This document shows positions 32,537 to 40,698 of a stretch of DNA of 43,447 bases, one piece after another. Numbering within the stretch: position 1 is the stretch's first letter; the number at the start of each line of letters is the position of its first letter. Source of the stretch: a virus; the IMG/VR virus record IMGVR_UViG_3300047558_000119, positions 1 to 43,447 of that record, one strand, 5' to 3'. The position numbers and the translations under genes were made by a program. The notes below the pieces were generated by a model. That model was not told the DNA's origin and did no database searches. It was given only the letters and a program-made list of their open reading frames with translations.

Positions 32537-34158
32537 TACCAGCCCCTTATTGCAGCTTCAAGTTTCAATTTGTCTTCACGGTATTTGGCGTCAGCCTTGA
32601 GCCAGCCCAACGTGCCGTAGCGTGGCCCGTTGTCTTTTGGTCGGCCTGCCGATGGTGTGGCCATGCGGTCAACGGCACGGCCCAGCCATGCCAGCGCATC
32701 CACAAAGTCGTCGTGGCGAGCGTTGGGAAATTTCAGCAACTCGTCGCGAGCCTCCATCACCCAAGGCGCGTGCTTTGGAAAGCGCACCTTCTTCATGCTC
32801 ATGCGGCCAATGATTGACTGCGCGCGCTGCACCTTGTTGTTGACCGGTGTCACTTCTTCAATCGAAAAGTAGACGCGCTCTTCTTGCATGCGCTTGCGCA
32901 GGAATGGACCAATGGCCTTGCTGATATGGCCTTTCTCGGCGTACCAGAGCAACGGCTTCCACTGCTTGGCCAACCTCAGCATGGCCTCAACCTGCTTGTC
33001 CGAACCGGCCTTTTGCCACCACACATCCAGGATGTAGAGGTCGCCGTATTGGTCGATGCCGCCAACGATCATCACGGTGGCGTCGTTGCGTGTCTTGTCA
33101 GTGCCGATGGCGTGGTCGCTGGCTGCGTATATGCGCAAATCGCTTGGCAGCTGTGACTTCTCGTAGGTGACAAACCAGTCGGCGCGGAACAGGTCGCCGT
33201 CATCTGGTGTCGGGCGCTGCTGATACAGCGCAGAAAAGCCACGGCTGTCGAGCTGCTTGGCTGCGTTCAAGAACTCCAGGTCAAAACGCTCAGGCCACAG
33301 TGCCTCACCAGGCTTGCGGCCCAACGGGTCGTCAGCGCCAGCGATGGCGGGCAGGTTGATGATCTTCCACTTGGCTGCCTCTTCCTCTGAGTAGCAAGGG
33401 TTTGTTGGGTCAGTGATGCGACCAATCAAGTCGTCTTCATGCCAACGTGTGTGCACAACCACAACGCAGGCGAACTTGGTCATCAAACGGGTCATGGCCA
33501 CCTGGGTGAACCAGTCCCACAGCTTGGCGCGCAGCGTTGGCGACTGAGCCTCTTCGCTGTCCTTGATCGGGTCGTCGATGATGAGAATGTCAGCACCACG
33601 ACCAGTGATTGAGCCACCGCGACCGACAAACGCGGCCATGCCACCCTCAGCCGCTTGCAGCTTTTCCTTGCTCAAGCCGCCCATGCGAAAGCGAAACTTG
33701 GGAAACACCTGCTTGAAACCTGGCGACTGCATGATGTTGCGGCAGTCGGAGCCAATGTCCTGGCTGAATGGCTCGTTGTAGGTTGCAAAGATGATGTTGC
33801 GGTATGGACCACGGCCCAAAAGCCATGGAATGAACCGGCGTGAAATCAGCTCGGTCTTGCCATGACGCGGTGGCAGTGTGACGATGAGGCGAGGGATGTG
33901 GCCCTTCTCAACTTTCTCCAGTACCTTGGCCAGCGCTCGATGGTGCTTGGCGTCTTTGAAAATCGACAGGTCGGTGTTGTCGGGGTCTTCAATGTCCGGC
34001 ATGGTCAGCTTGACGAACTTTAGGTAGTCGTCGCGGGCCTCCAGCGCCAGCTTTGCACGTTTGGCAGCGGCAATGCGTTTTTCAAGCGCCGACAGCTGAG
34101 CCGCGCCGTTGTCCTGCTGGTCAACGGCTTGGTCTTGAGTGTCGGCTACCTCGGTCAT
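32536..34158 (-). CDS. terL: Terminase large subunit
   Basis: A 540-residue packaging ATPase-nuclease. Walker A LPPRHGKTE lies near 94-102, Walker B ILIIDDPIKDSEEA near 190, and VVVVHTRWHEDDLIGR is the coupling region. The nuclease domain has ASDHAIGTDKTRNDATV (near 348) and the late acidic pair in HDDFVDALAWLG (near 480). It cuts and translocates DNA into the head. It is separated from the small subunit by about 5 kb of tail-fibre genes. Confidence 0.93.
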   Translation of the reverse strand: MTEVADTQDQAVDQQDNGAAQLSALEKRIAAAKRAKLALEARDDYLKFVKLTMPDIEDPDNTDLSIFKDAKHHRALAKVLEKVEKGHIPRLIVTLPPRHGKTELISRRFIPWLLGRGPYRNIIFATYNEPFSQDIGSDCRNIMQSPGFKQVFPKFRFRMGGLSKEKLQAAEGGMAAFVGRGGSITGRGADILIIDDPIKDSEEAQSPTLRAKLWDWFTQVAMTRLMTKFACVVVVHTRWHEDDLIGRITDPTNPCYSEEEAAKWKIINLPAIAGADDPLGRKPGEALWPERFDLEFLNAAKQLDSRGFSALYQQRPTPDDGDLFRADWFVTYEKSQLPSDLRIYAASDHAIGTDKTRNDATVMIVGGIDQYGDLYILDVWWQKAGSDKQVEAMLRLAKQWKPLLWYAEKGHISKAIGPFLRKRMQEERVYFSIEEVTPVNNKVQRAQSIIGRMSMKKVRFPKHAPWVMEARDELLKFPNARHDDFVDALAWLGRAVDRMATPSAGRPKDNGPRYGTLGWLKADAKYREDKLKLEAAIRGW

Positions 34159-34185
34159 TGTTGGTCTTGAAATCAGACGTTGGGT

Positions 34186-34377
34186 TTATTTTGGGAGCGA
34201 GCCATGGCCGCCCAGCCACATGAACAGGCCAATTACAGCTGCGCCGGTAATCCAGCTCAGCTTCTTGAGGACACTCTTGCCCACCTCGGTGTAAACCTTG
34301 TTGAGCGCAACCTGGGCGGCGCGCTCAGCAATGTGCTCGATTTGTTCATCGGTCAAAGGTAGGTTTTTGTCAGTCAT
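34186..34377 (-). CDS. Small tail-anchored membrane protein
   Basis: A 63-residue protein: a helical soluble part (TDEQIEHIAERAAQVALNKV) and one C-terminal membrane segment (ITGAAVIGLFMWLGGH). It lies between the terminase large subunit and a DUF5856-like gene. Function unknown; holin-like accessory or virion membrane protein are possible. Confidence 0.6.
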   Translation of the reverse strand: MTDKNLPLTDEQIEHIAERAAQVALNKVYTEVGKSVLKKLSWITGAAVIGLFMWLGGHGSLPK

Positions 34378-34387
34378 GTCCGTTCTC

Positions 34388-34756
34388 TTATTTCAGGCTG
34401 AGCATGTAGAGCGCGGACAGGTACTCTCCGCAAATCTCGTCAATGATGTTTTGCAGCGGGGTGTCGGTCTTCTTAACGGCCTCATAGCGATTGGCCTCAA
34501 TCCAGTCGAGTTGCTTGCGCAGCTGCTCAGCAATTTCGCCATCGCCCTTGTTTTCGAGCAACGGGATTTCGCTGATCGGCTTACCTTGGCGACCTTGGTA
34601 GGCTTCTGCCAGGTTGTCGGCCAGCTCGATGATGTTGATGTAGAAGTCGTTGAGCGCCTTGTGGCGTGCAAAGCTGCCTGGCCCTTGAGCTTTTAAGTGC
34701 TCGCGGTGCGCCAGGTCACGCCCAAGAAAAAGCAGGGCGATTAAGTGGCCAATCAT
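34388..34756 (-). CDS. DUF5856-like helical phage protein
   Basis: A 122-residue helical protein. ARHKALNDFYINIIELADNL followed by AEAYQGRQGK resembles a ferritin/Dps-like helical family of phages (DUF5856). Its start overlaps the stop of the fibre-associated gene by ATGA. The family has no confirmed role. Confidence 0.6.
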   Translation of the reverse strand: MIGHLIALLFLGRDLAHREHLKAQGPGSFARHKALNDFYINIIELADNLAEAYQGRQGKPISEIPLLENKGDGEIAEQLRKQLDWIEANRYEAVKKTDTPLQNIIDEICGEYLSALYMLSLK

Positions 34757-35109
34757 GGCTGTACCTCAGCCTCAACCCAAGAGGTTGTTGCCTCATCCCA
34801 CTGATAGCGCTTGCCGTCAGTTGGCATGGCAACCGGCGCATCCCAAAGGCAGGTGTCTTCGTTCAACACCCAGCTTGCAAATGGCTTGGGAGGAATGAAT
34901 GCGTCGCGCTGGCTGTCGTATGTGAAGCCGATGCCAGCGTAGTTCTTGCGCAATGGCGTTCCGCCGGTGGCGTGCACACCGCCGTGCGTGTTGTAGCTGG
35001 TTTGAATCCATTGGCCAGGCGAGCTGTCCACAAACGTGTCAAAGAACTCGGGTTCTGCGACGATGACTTGAGTGACGATGCCGTCGGTTACTTTTGCAAA
35101 ATGTCCCAT
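34753..35109 (-). CDS. Tail-fibre-associated phage protein (HFAK-type)
   Basis: A 118-residue protein. MGHFAKVTDGIVTQVIVAEP, then RKNYAGIGFTYDSQRDAFIP and PKPFASWVLNEDTCLWDAPV, match a very common family of aquatic phage structural proteins annotated as hypothetical. TAAGGAGC precedes ATG 35109. It lies directly after the fibre genes and probably belongs to the fibre or its assembly. Confidence 0.75.
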   Translation of the reverse strand: MGHFAKVTDGIVTQVIVAEPEFFDTFVDSSPGQWIQTSYNTHGGVHATGGTPLRKNYAGIGFTYDSQRDAFIPPKPFASWVLNEDTCLWDAPVAMPTDGKRYQWDEATTSWVEAEVQP

Positions 35110-35121
35110 GTTGATTGCTCC

Positions 35122-36129
35122 TTATGCTGTAAACGTGCCAGACGTTGTGAATGTGTGGACCCAATATGTTGTTGGCCCAGATGTGTAAGAAGTTACAGTG
35201 CCGCCTGAGCCTCTTTGAGTGGCGCTCGCATATCGAACAATTACAACTCCAGAGCCTCCGGAGCCAGCAGTTCCATCTCGACCACAACCTCCGCCACCGC
35301 CGGTGTTGGCTGTTCCATTACCTCCGCCAGCAGAACCACCTCCGCCTGACCCAGCTGTTCCAGCTTGTGAAGGGGATTGTGTTGCTGGTGCTCCGCCACC
35401 GCCGCGAGTAATAGATGTTCCTGTAATTGAAGAACTTACTCCACTACCACCAAACTGCAATGAAGTAGGACTGGTCGCACTACCTCCAGCAGAACCCGCA
35501 CCACCACCACCACCACCAGCGTTATTTCCGGATTGGTCCCAGCCAGCTCCGCCCGCATATCCTTGCCCAGATGTTCCAGCGCCTCCATTTATTGAGACAC
35601 CACCAGTATCTCCATCACCACTGCCGCCACCGCCAGAGCCGCCAGGTTTACCGTCTTTTCCGTCTAGCGCGATAGTCACGCCACCGCGTCCACCGCCAAT
35701 AGAAGTTACTAAAGTTCCGAATGCAGAGTTGTTGCCGTTTCCTGGCGCTGTAACAGTGGATGTTCCTCCCACCCCTCCTGCTCCAACAGTAATTGGGAAT
35801 GAAGTACCAGCAGTAACAAACAATGCAGATTCAGCAGACGAGCCGCCGCCAGATGTTCCAGCTGACGTTCTATATCCACCAGCTCCACCGCCAGAATAAC
35901 GATGACCGCCTCCACCCCCACCAGCAATAACTAGAAAATCTAAAGCATAGGTTTGCTGAAAGTTAGTAGACCAAGCCGCGCCGTTGTAATACTCCATCGC
36001 GTTCAGCGTAGAGTTCCAACGCTGTTCACCAACAGCAGGCGACGCTGGCCGCTCAGCAGTTGTCCCAGCTGGAATGCCAATCACGCTGTCTTTTTTGACC
36101 ATGTTGGCCAGGTTTCTTGCTCTGCTCAT
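35122..36129 (-). CDS. Polyglycine tail fibre or adhesin (short)
   Basis: A 335-residue protein. The first 60 residues are a linker-like head (KKDSVIGIPAGTTAERPASP); then LDFLVIAGGGGGGHRYSGGG starts a glycine-rich domain of about 230 residues ending in SGVVIVRYA and HTFTTSGTFTA. Such domains resemble polyglycine sandwich tips of phage adhesins. It is paralogous to the C-terminal domain of the long fibre upstream. Likely receptor-binding role. Confidence 0.7.
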   Translation of the reverse strand: MSRARNLANMVKKDSVIGIPAGTTAERPASPAVGEQRWNSTLNAMEYYNGAAWSTNFQQTYALDFLVIAGGGGGGHRYSGGGAGGYRTSAGTSGGGSSAESALFVTAGTSFPITVGAGGVGGTSTVTAPGNGNNSAFGTLVTSIGGGRGGVTIALDGKDGKPGGSGGGGSGDGDTGGVSINGGAGTSGQGYAGGAGWDQSGNNAGGGGGGAGSAGGSATSPTSLQFGGSGVSSSITGTSITRGGGGAPATQSPSQAGTAGSGGGGSAGGGNGTANTGGGGGCGRDGTAGSGGSGVVIVRYASATQRGSGGTVTSYTSGPTTYWVHTFTTSGTFTA

Positions 36130-36138
36130 GTCAGTTCC

Positions 36139-38919
36139 TTATGCCGTGAATGTGCCGCTGGATGTGAAGGTGTGGTACGTATAGCCGCCAGAGCTGGTCA
36201 CTGTGCCGCCTGTCCCGCGTTGAACACCTGGGTAGCGAATGATTACGACGCCAGAGCCGCCGTTTGCTCCGTTTGCTGAGCCGCCGGAGCCGCCGCCACC
36301 TCCACCAGTATTGGCTGTGCCTGCTGTGCCTGATGTGTTCAAGCCGCCGTTGCCACCACCACCAGCACCTCCAGTACCTCCTGCTGAACCGCTGGGGTGC
36401 GCTCCACCGCCACCGCCACCAGCGTAGTAGGTTCCAAGTGATTGCCAGTTTGCGCCAATGCCACCATTGCCGCCAGCAAGGCCACCGTTTGAGCCTGCTG
36501 CGCCTGCCCCGCCGCCACCGCCACCTGTATATGATGGAGAGCCGCTGTTGCCAGCGCCGCCGTTATTTCCCTGACCGGAAGTTCCAGAACCACCAGCGGC
36601 TGTGTAGTAGGCGCCTGATCCGCCGCCAGACCCACCGTTGCCGCCAATCACGCCAGATGCTGACGTACCTCGACCGCCATTACCGCCTCCAGTTGCGGTT
36701 GTGGTGTTGAAAACAGAGTTACTGCCAACCCCGCCAGGGGCGCTAGTGGTTGAGCCTGAGCCGCCAGCACCAACGGTGACGGTATAAGCTGAAAGTGGAA
36801 TCATGTTTGCAGATGACGCAATGTAACCACCTGCGCCACCTCCACCAGAGCCTTCTGAGCCTCCACCGTTTGCAGTGCCACCGCCGCCAGCGACAACTAA
36901 AAACTCAACAAGGTAGTTGAGGCTTGAAACTGCCGCCCAAGCGCCACTGTAGTAAACCTCGGTTTGCTGAGTGGTTGTGTTGACTCGAAAGTCGCCGTTT
37001 TGAGGTGATGCTGGACGCTGTGCTGTAGTTCCGACTGGAATTGTCGCAGCACCAGTCGCAGAGTCTTTACGCACATAACGCGCATCAGCGTCAGTCTTGC
37101 TGTAATGATCTGCCAGCACAAACGTGCCAAACGCCACGATGTTCAGCTCGTCACCAGCGGCAGCGGCGGAAGCAAGAACAATCGAAGTGCCGGACGATGC
37201 TGTGAAGTCAGTCGAATCAAGACGCACGCCGTTGAGGTACACATCAACGTAGCCAGCGTCATACGCCAGGGTGAAACCGTTGCTGTCAGCGCCGGTAAAC
37301 GTGGTTTGCGCAGCAGTGGCAATGTAGCGGTAGCGACGCGATGTGCCGTTCACCGAAGAACCAGCAGCGGTCCAACCAGACGAGCCATACACCTGCATGG
37401 CGTTGGTCGTCGTGTTGAAGTACAGAGCGCCAATCAGCAACGCGTTGCCGTCGTTGTCGAGTGTGGGGGCGCTGGCCTTTGGACCCAAGTAGCGATCGTC
37501 AAACGAGTCATACGACGCAGCAGCCGCGGCAGCCGAAGCAGCAGCGCTGGTGGCCGATGTAGACGCGTTTGTCGCTTGTGTCGTGGCCGTAGTGGCCGAA
37601 GTCGACGCAGAAGATGCCGAGCTGGCAGCAGCAGTGGCTGACGTCGCAGCCGAGGTGGCTGAGGACGCAGCATTCGTTGCCGAAGTGTTGGCCGACGTCG
37701 CGGAGGCAGAAGCATTGGATGCTTGCTGCGTTGCAGTTGTGGCAGCGTTCGTCGCTGTCGTGGCCGAGTTGGTGGCCGAAGTGGCCGAAGATGAAGCCGA
37801 TGTGGACGAAGAGCCAGCGCTGGTGGCCGAAGCAGCAGCGTTGTTGGCAGCCGTTGTCGCGTCGCTGGCCTTTTGTGTGGCAGTGGTTGCGGACGTTGCA
37901 GCAGATGTAGCCGAAGTCGCAGCGCTGGTGGCAGAGGTCGCAGCCTCAGATGCCTTTGTCGTTGCTGTCGTTGCTTGCGTAGTAGCAGTCGATGCCGACG
38001 CCGCAGCGTTGGTTGCCGATGTGGCAGCAGCTGTTTGCGATGTGCTGGCAGCGCTGGCGCTTGAAGCAGCAGCAGTGGCAGAACCAGCAGCAGCTGTCTG
38101 TGAAGTCGATGCAGCTGACTGTGATGCGGCAGCAGCAGTGGCACTCGATGCAGCAGCAGTTTGCGAGGCAGCCGCAGCAGTCTGAGATGCAGCCGCAGCG
38201 TTTTTGCTTGTCAGCGCAGCAGCTGCATAGCCTTGAGCGTCAGCAGCGCTGGTCGTTGCCAAGTCAGCAGCCAGCTGAGCCTCAACACCAGTACCACGCA
38301 CCATGATGTTCTTGCGGCCAGCGACAGAAGGCGCGGGTGGGGCAGTCACAAAGGTCAGCGTTGTGCCGACGATGGTGAAGTCCTGCGTTGGAATCTGAGC
38401 AACACCAGCAACAAAAACAGTCGCAGCGTTTGAGCCTGCGTAGTTGTACGACAGGGTGAAAGCAGTTTGCGATGCGTTGCCAGAGAACGTGTCGACAGCT
38501 TGTCCACCACCTTGCAAAGCACCGTTTGCAATTAGCAGCCAGTAGCCAGCAGAGTTGTCGGTAGCAAACGACGCAGTGGACGTATTGGCAACCAGGCACA
38601 AATACGTTGCGTCGTTGTAGTTCACCAGGTCGCCAACAGCGTAGGCCGTCGATGCAGCCCAATTGCCACGCGGGTTGTACTCGCCTTGGGAGATGATGGC
38701 CAGCGTTGCAGCAGACAAAGATTCTGGTGTCACCAGCTGATTGACTAGCTTGCCGTCGTCGCGCTGCAACAGCGCCAGGTTGGTGAGAGTTTCATCAAGC
38801 GTCAGCTCGACAGCGTTCAACTCAGCATCAAGATTGGTAGCAGGCAGCGGCTTTGTAGGGTTCACTGTCTGGTAGTCAGTGAAGTTATACAGCCGCGTGT
38901 ATTGGGTTGGTTGAGACAT
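36139..38919 (-). CDS. Long tail fibre with T7-type head, Ala-rich shaft and polyglycine tip
   Basis: A 926-residue protein. The N-terminus (MSQPTQYTRLYNFTDYQTVN) resembles a fibre base that docks to the tail; a YAVGDLVNYNDATYLC carbohydrate-binding-like module follows at about 120. Residues about 235-470 are an Ala/Ser/Thr repeat shaft. A strand domain (AAQTTFTGADSNGFTLAYDA) and a C-terminal glycine-rich tip (about 673-926) ending in YHTFTSSGTFTA complete it. It should bind the host receptor. Confidence 0.78.
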   Translation of the reverse strand: MSQPTQYTRLYNFTDYQTVNPTKPLPATNLDAELNAVELTLDETLTNLALLQRDDGKLVNQLVTPESLSAATLAIISQGEYNPRGNWAASTAYAVGDLVNYNDATYLCLVANTSTASFATDNSAGYWLLIANGALQGGGQAVDTFSGNASQTAFTLSYNYAGSNAATVFVAGVAQIPTQDFTIVGTTLTFVTAPPAPSVAGRKNIMVRGTGVEAQLAADLATTSAADAQGYAAAALTSKNAAAASQTAAAASQTAAASSATAAAASQSAASTSQTAAAGSATAAASSASAASTSQTAAATSATNAAASASTATTQATTATTKASEAATSATSAATSATSAATSATTATQKASDATTAANNAAASATSAGSSSTSASSSATSATNSATTATNAATTATQQASNASASATSANTSATNAASSATSAATSATAAASSASSASTSATTATTQATNASTSATSAAASAAAAAASYDSFDDRYLGPKASAPTLDNDGNALLIGALYFNTTTNAMQVYGSSGWTAAGSSVNGTSRRYRYIATAAQTTFTGADSNGFTLAYDAGYVDVYLNGVRLDSTDFTASSGTSIVLASAAAAGDELNIVAFGTFVLADHYSKTDADARYVRKDSATGAATIPVGTTAQRPASPQNGDFRVNTTTQQTEVYYSGAWAAVSSLNYLVEFLVVAGGGGTANGGGSEGSGGGGAGGYIASSANMIPLSAYTVTVGAGGSGSTTSAPGGVGSNSVFNTTTATGGGNGGRGTSASGVIGGNGGSGGGSGAYYTAAGGSGTSGQGNNGGAGNSGSPSYTGGGGGGAGAAGSNGGLAGGNGGIGANWQSLGTYYAGGGGGGAHPSGSAGGTGGAGGGGNGGLNTSGTAGTANTGGGGGGSGGSANGANGGSGVVIIRYPGVQRGTGGTVTSSGGYTYHTFTSSGTFTA
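37520..38220 (-). repeat. Ala/Ser/Thr-rich shaft repeats within the tail fibre gene
   Basis: Dense degenerate repeats built from units such as AATSATSAA and ASQTAAAASQ, encoded by GCN/ACN/TCN triplets. Both strands stay open through this stretch, which creates long false reading frames on the plus strand. The repeats fit a trimeric coiled-coil shaft and could change length by recombination. Confidence 0.7.
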
Positions 38920-39221
38920 GTCAGCGCCCTTGTGAATTCTTGCGACATTGTATGACGCATGTCTGACGCTTGTCTGCTAAAAAGTGGCCGCGAAGATGGG
39001 CAAATGCAAAAAATTTCTGTTGGCGGGGGTAACCAGAAACTCGCGGCGCGGCGGGGCAGCCCGAGGGGGTGACGCGGGTCTGGCGCATTGCCGCCACCGC
39101 AGCACGTCGCCAGCCAGCCAAGCCACCGCCATGGGGCTGATACATGATGCCGAGGGAGGAATTAGGCGGGGCGCTGCCCTAAGTAGGCAGTGGTCAACAC
39201 CCCCACCATGCGGGTTTGGCG
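38920..39221. other. Non-coding gap between terminase small subunit and the long fibre
   Basis: About 300 bases with no credible gene; the open frames here do not begin with ribosome sites and have biased composition. The left part carries the promoter described at 38947-38976 and the fibre ribosome site. The rest is G+C-rich and contains many CAGCC/GGCGGG runs; a packaging (pac or cos) recognition site next to the small terminase gene is possible but not shown. Confidence 0.35.
38947..38976 (-). promoter_or_regulatory. Candidate leftward promoter for tail-fibre genes
   Basis: On the minus strand CAGACA (38976-38971), 18 bases, then TACAAT (38952-38947). The -10 lies within GCGTCATACAAT, the same context as the Cro-side promoter. 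TTGTATGACGC at 38948-38958 matches 9495-9505 exactly. A transcript would start about 20 bases before the fibre ATG at 38919. Confidence 0.5.
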
Positions 39222-39746
39222 TTACACCTGCGCCATTCGCTGCGCTGAATCGACCACAACGACGTCCGCGGGGTCGATTGGCGTCGCCATTGCAGCCTTT
39301 TCGGCTGTCCACTTGTCGATCAGGCCCGCCAGCTCTTCGGCTGACATTTCGCTGAGCGGGCGCTCGTCTTCTGCTGAGCGCTTGGTGCGCCCAACCTCGC
39401 CCGACATTTCCAACACAGTGCGCGCAGCCTGCACGCGGGCCGCTGCTGGGGCTGCCTTGTCGACCAGTATGGCGTGCAGCGTGCCGGTGGCGACGTTGGC
39501 CAGCTCGCCGGAGATATAGCGCTCGCGTTCTAGGCGGATTGCGGCGGCTATATGGGGCAAACGCATTAGGTCGTAGGCCGAGGCTCCAGCGTCGCTATAT
39601 CCGGCTTCTCTCGCTGCATTTGTGGGGTTTGTGCCAGTTCTGACTATCGCCATGACAAACAACCGTTGTTTGGGCGTCAATTCGATGCCTGGCGCGTACT
39701 GAGTGCGGGCCAAGATTTGGCGGGGTTTTTGCGCTGTCTTATCCAT
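39222..39746 (-). CDS. terS: Terminase small subunit
   Basis: A 174-residue protein. LTPKQRLFVMAIVRTGTNPT, then NAAREAGYSDAGASAYDLMR and LPHIAAAIRLER, match the DNA-binding N-terminal region of Terminase_2-type small subunits. The C-terminal half is helical for oligomerisation (SEMSAEELAGLIDKWTAEKA). ATG 39746 is chosen over an upstream TTG at 39788. It recognises phage DNA for packaging and is first in the leftward late operon. Confidence 0.85.
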   Translation of the reverse strand: MDKTAQKPRQILARTQYAPGIELTPKQRLFVMAIVRTGTNPTNAAREAGYSDAGASAYDLMRLPHIAAAIRLERERYISGELANVATGTLHAILVDKAAPAAARVQAARTVLEMSGEVGRTKRSAEDERPLSEMSAEELAGLIDKWTAEKAAMATPIDPADVVVVDSAQRMAQV

Positions 39747-39808
39747 GCGAGGAATTGTCGCACTATCGACCAGACAAACGCCATACAAAAAAACAATTGG
39801 CTTTTGTC

Positions 39809-39837
39809 TTGTTTTTGTATGCCGTCCGACATATTAT
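39809..39837 (+). promoter_or_regulatory. Rightward promoter for the plus-strand small-gene block
   Basis: TTGTTT (39809-39814), 17 bases, then TATTAT (39832-39837), a five-of-six -10. The spacer contains TTGTATGCC, related to the switch operators, and an inverted copy (GCCATACAAAAA) lies at 39780-39791. The divergent terminase gene begins 60 bases to the left, so this is a two-way control region. Confidence 0.5.
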
Positions 39838-39881
39838 CGCGTTACTGGATTATCTCATCCATTTAACAGAAGGGTAACACC

Positions 39882-39959
39882 ATGCGCAGCCAACTACAAA
39901 CCACCGTCCTCAACTGGCTTTATCTCTTAGCCGTCGTCGTCGTGTGGCTCACCGCCTAA
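39882..39959 (+). CDS. 25-residue membrane peptide
   Basis: MRSQLQTTVLNWLYLLAVVV is followed by VWLTA and a stop. AGAAGGGT before the ATG is a fair ribosome site. One hydrophobic segment covers residues 9-24. It is the first reading frame after the rightward promoter. Too short for homology; supported by ribosome site, position and composition. Confidence 0.5.
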   Translation: MRSQLQTTVLNWLYLLAVVVVWLTA

Positions 39960-39972
39960 CAGGAGAAACACC

Positions 39973-40077
39973 ATGCACCCCCAAGTAATCCCCGCCGCTC
40001 TCATCCTCGTTGCATTCATTGGCTTGTGCCTTTTGTGCCTGCTGCGCTGGATGGACCACGAAATGAACCGCAAGTAA
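39973..40077 (+). CDS. 34-residue membrane peptide
   Basis: Starts MHPQVIPAALILVAFIGLCL, then LCLLRWMDHEMNRK. AGGAGAAA eight bases before the ATG is strong. One membrane segment (residues 5-24) and a basic tail. It is in the same block as another membrane peptide just upstream. Function unknown. Confidence 0.55.
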   Translation: MHPQVIPAALILVAFIGLCLLCLLRWMDHEMNRK

Positions 40078-40102
40078 ATCACCACCTCAAGGAGAAACGA
40101 CC

Positions 40103-40663
40103 ATGACAGAAACCTTATTGACCCCAAGCCAAGCCGAAGCGCTGGACAACCACGCAGAGCAGCAAGCCCAAGCGCAATATATGAGCATTTGCAACATGCT
40201 GGACGCTGTGAATCTTGATTGGGACCGCCTGCAAGAGTTGCGCGACGAGTTCGACGAGCTGAACGATGCGATCAAAGACGCAGAGACTGACGAAGAGCGC
40301 TCACAAGCCCAACGCGCAAAAGAAGAGTGGGCAAACGAGAACGGCGAAGAGTTTGCAGAGCTGCGCGACGATGCAGGCGACTGCGAAGACGAGGACGACG
40401 CCCGCCAGCGCATCAGTGAAGACCCCCTAAGCGTCGAAGTCCGCAGCGGCTGGGTTTCAATGGGTGAAGAGATGGAAGCCGAAGATTTCCAAATCCTGCT
40501 TTGCACTGGTGGCCCAGCCGTGCGAATCATGGGCGAGCTGGACCATCACGGCACGCCATGCCGTGCATGGATGGAATACCAAGACTGGGGCACGCCATGG
40601 ACGCAGTATTTCGGCGCTGAATCAAAGCGCCTGATTGAGTACGCCAGCTATTTTTTTGGCTGA
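40103..40663 (+). CDS. Acidic phage protein of unknown function, 186 residues
   Basis: AAGGAGAAACGACC precedes ATG 40103. The N-terminal 110 residues are highly acidic and helical (LRDDAGDCEDEDDARQRISE). The C-terminal part, FQILLCTGGPAVRIMGELD then RAWMEYQDWGTPWTQYF, is a pattern I have seen in phage and plasmid proteins of unknown function. The strong negative charge could suit a DNA mimic or antirestriction role, which is speculation. Confidence 0.75.
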   Translation: MTETLLTPSQAEALDNHAEQQAQAQYMSICNMLDAVNLDWDRLQELRDEFDELNDAIKDAETDEERSQAQRAKEEWANENGEEFAELRDDAGDCEDEDDARQRISEDPLSVEVRSGWVSMGEEMEAEDFQILLCTGGPAVRIMGELDHHGTPCRAWMEYQDWGTPWTQYFGAESKRLIEYASYFFG

Positions 40664-40698
40664 TCTGTCTGAATTGACGACCAACAAGGACCAACACT

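Noticed and set aside
31556-32620. 354-residue plus-strand reading frame opposite the portal
   Set aside because: It is antisense to the portal and terminase genes and has no recognisable motif.
35219-35899. Proline-rich plus-strand reading frame
   Set aside because: It is the antisense of glycine codons in the polyglycine fibre (GGN complement gives proline codons).
37550-38185. Long plus-strand Ala/Val-rich reading frame
   Set aside because: It is the complement of the Ala/Ser/Thr shaft repeats of the tail fibre; low complexity keeps all frames open and there is no ribosome site.
35122-38919. Diversity-generating retroelement acting on the fibre tips
   Set aside because: No reverse transcriptase gene or template repeat was found in the window.
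38977-39355. Reading frames on both strands in the gap before the long fibre
   Set aside because: They overlap one another, lack ribosome sites and have composition typical of random G+C-rich sequence.
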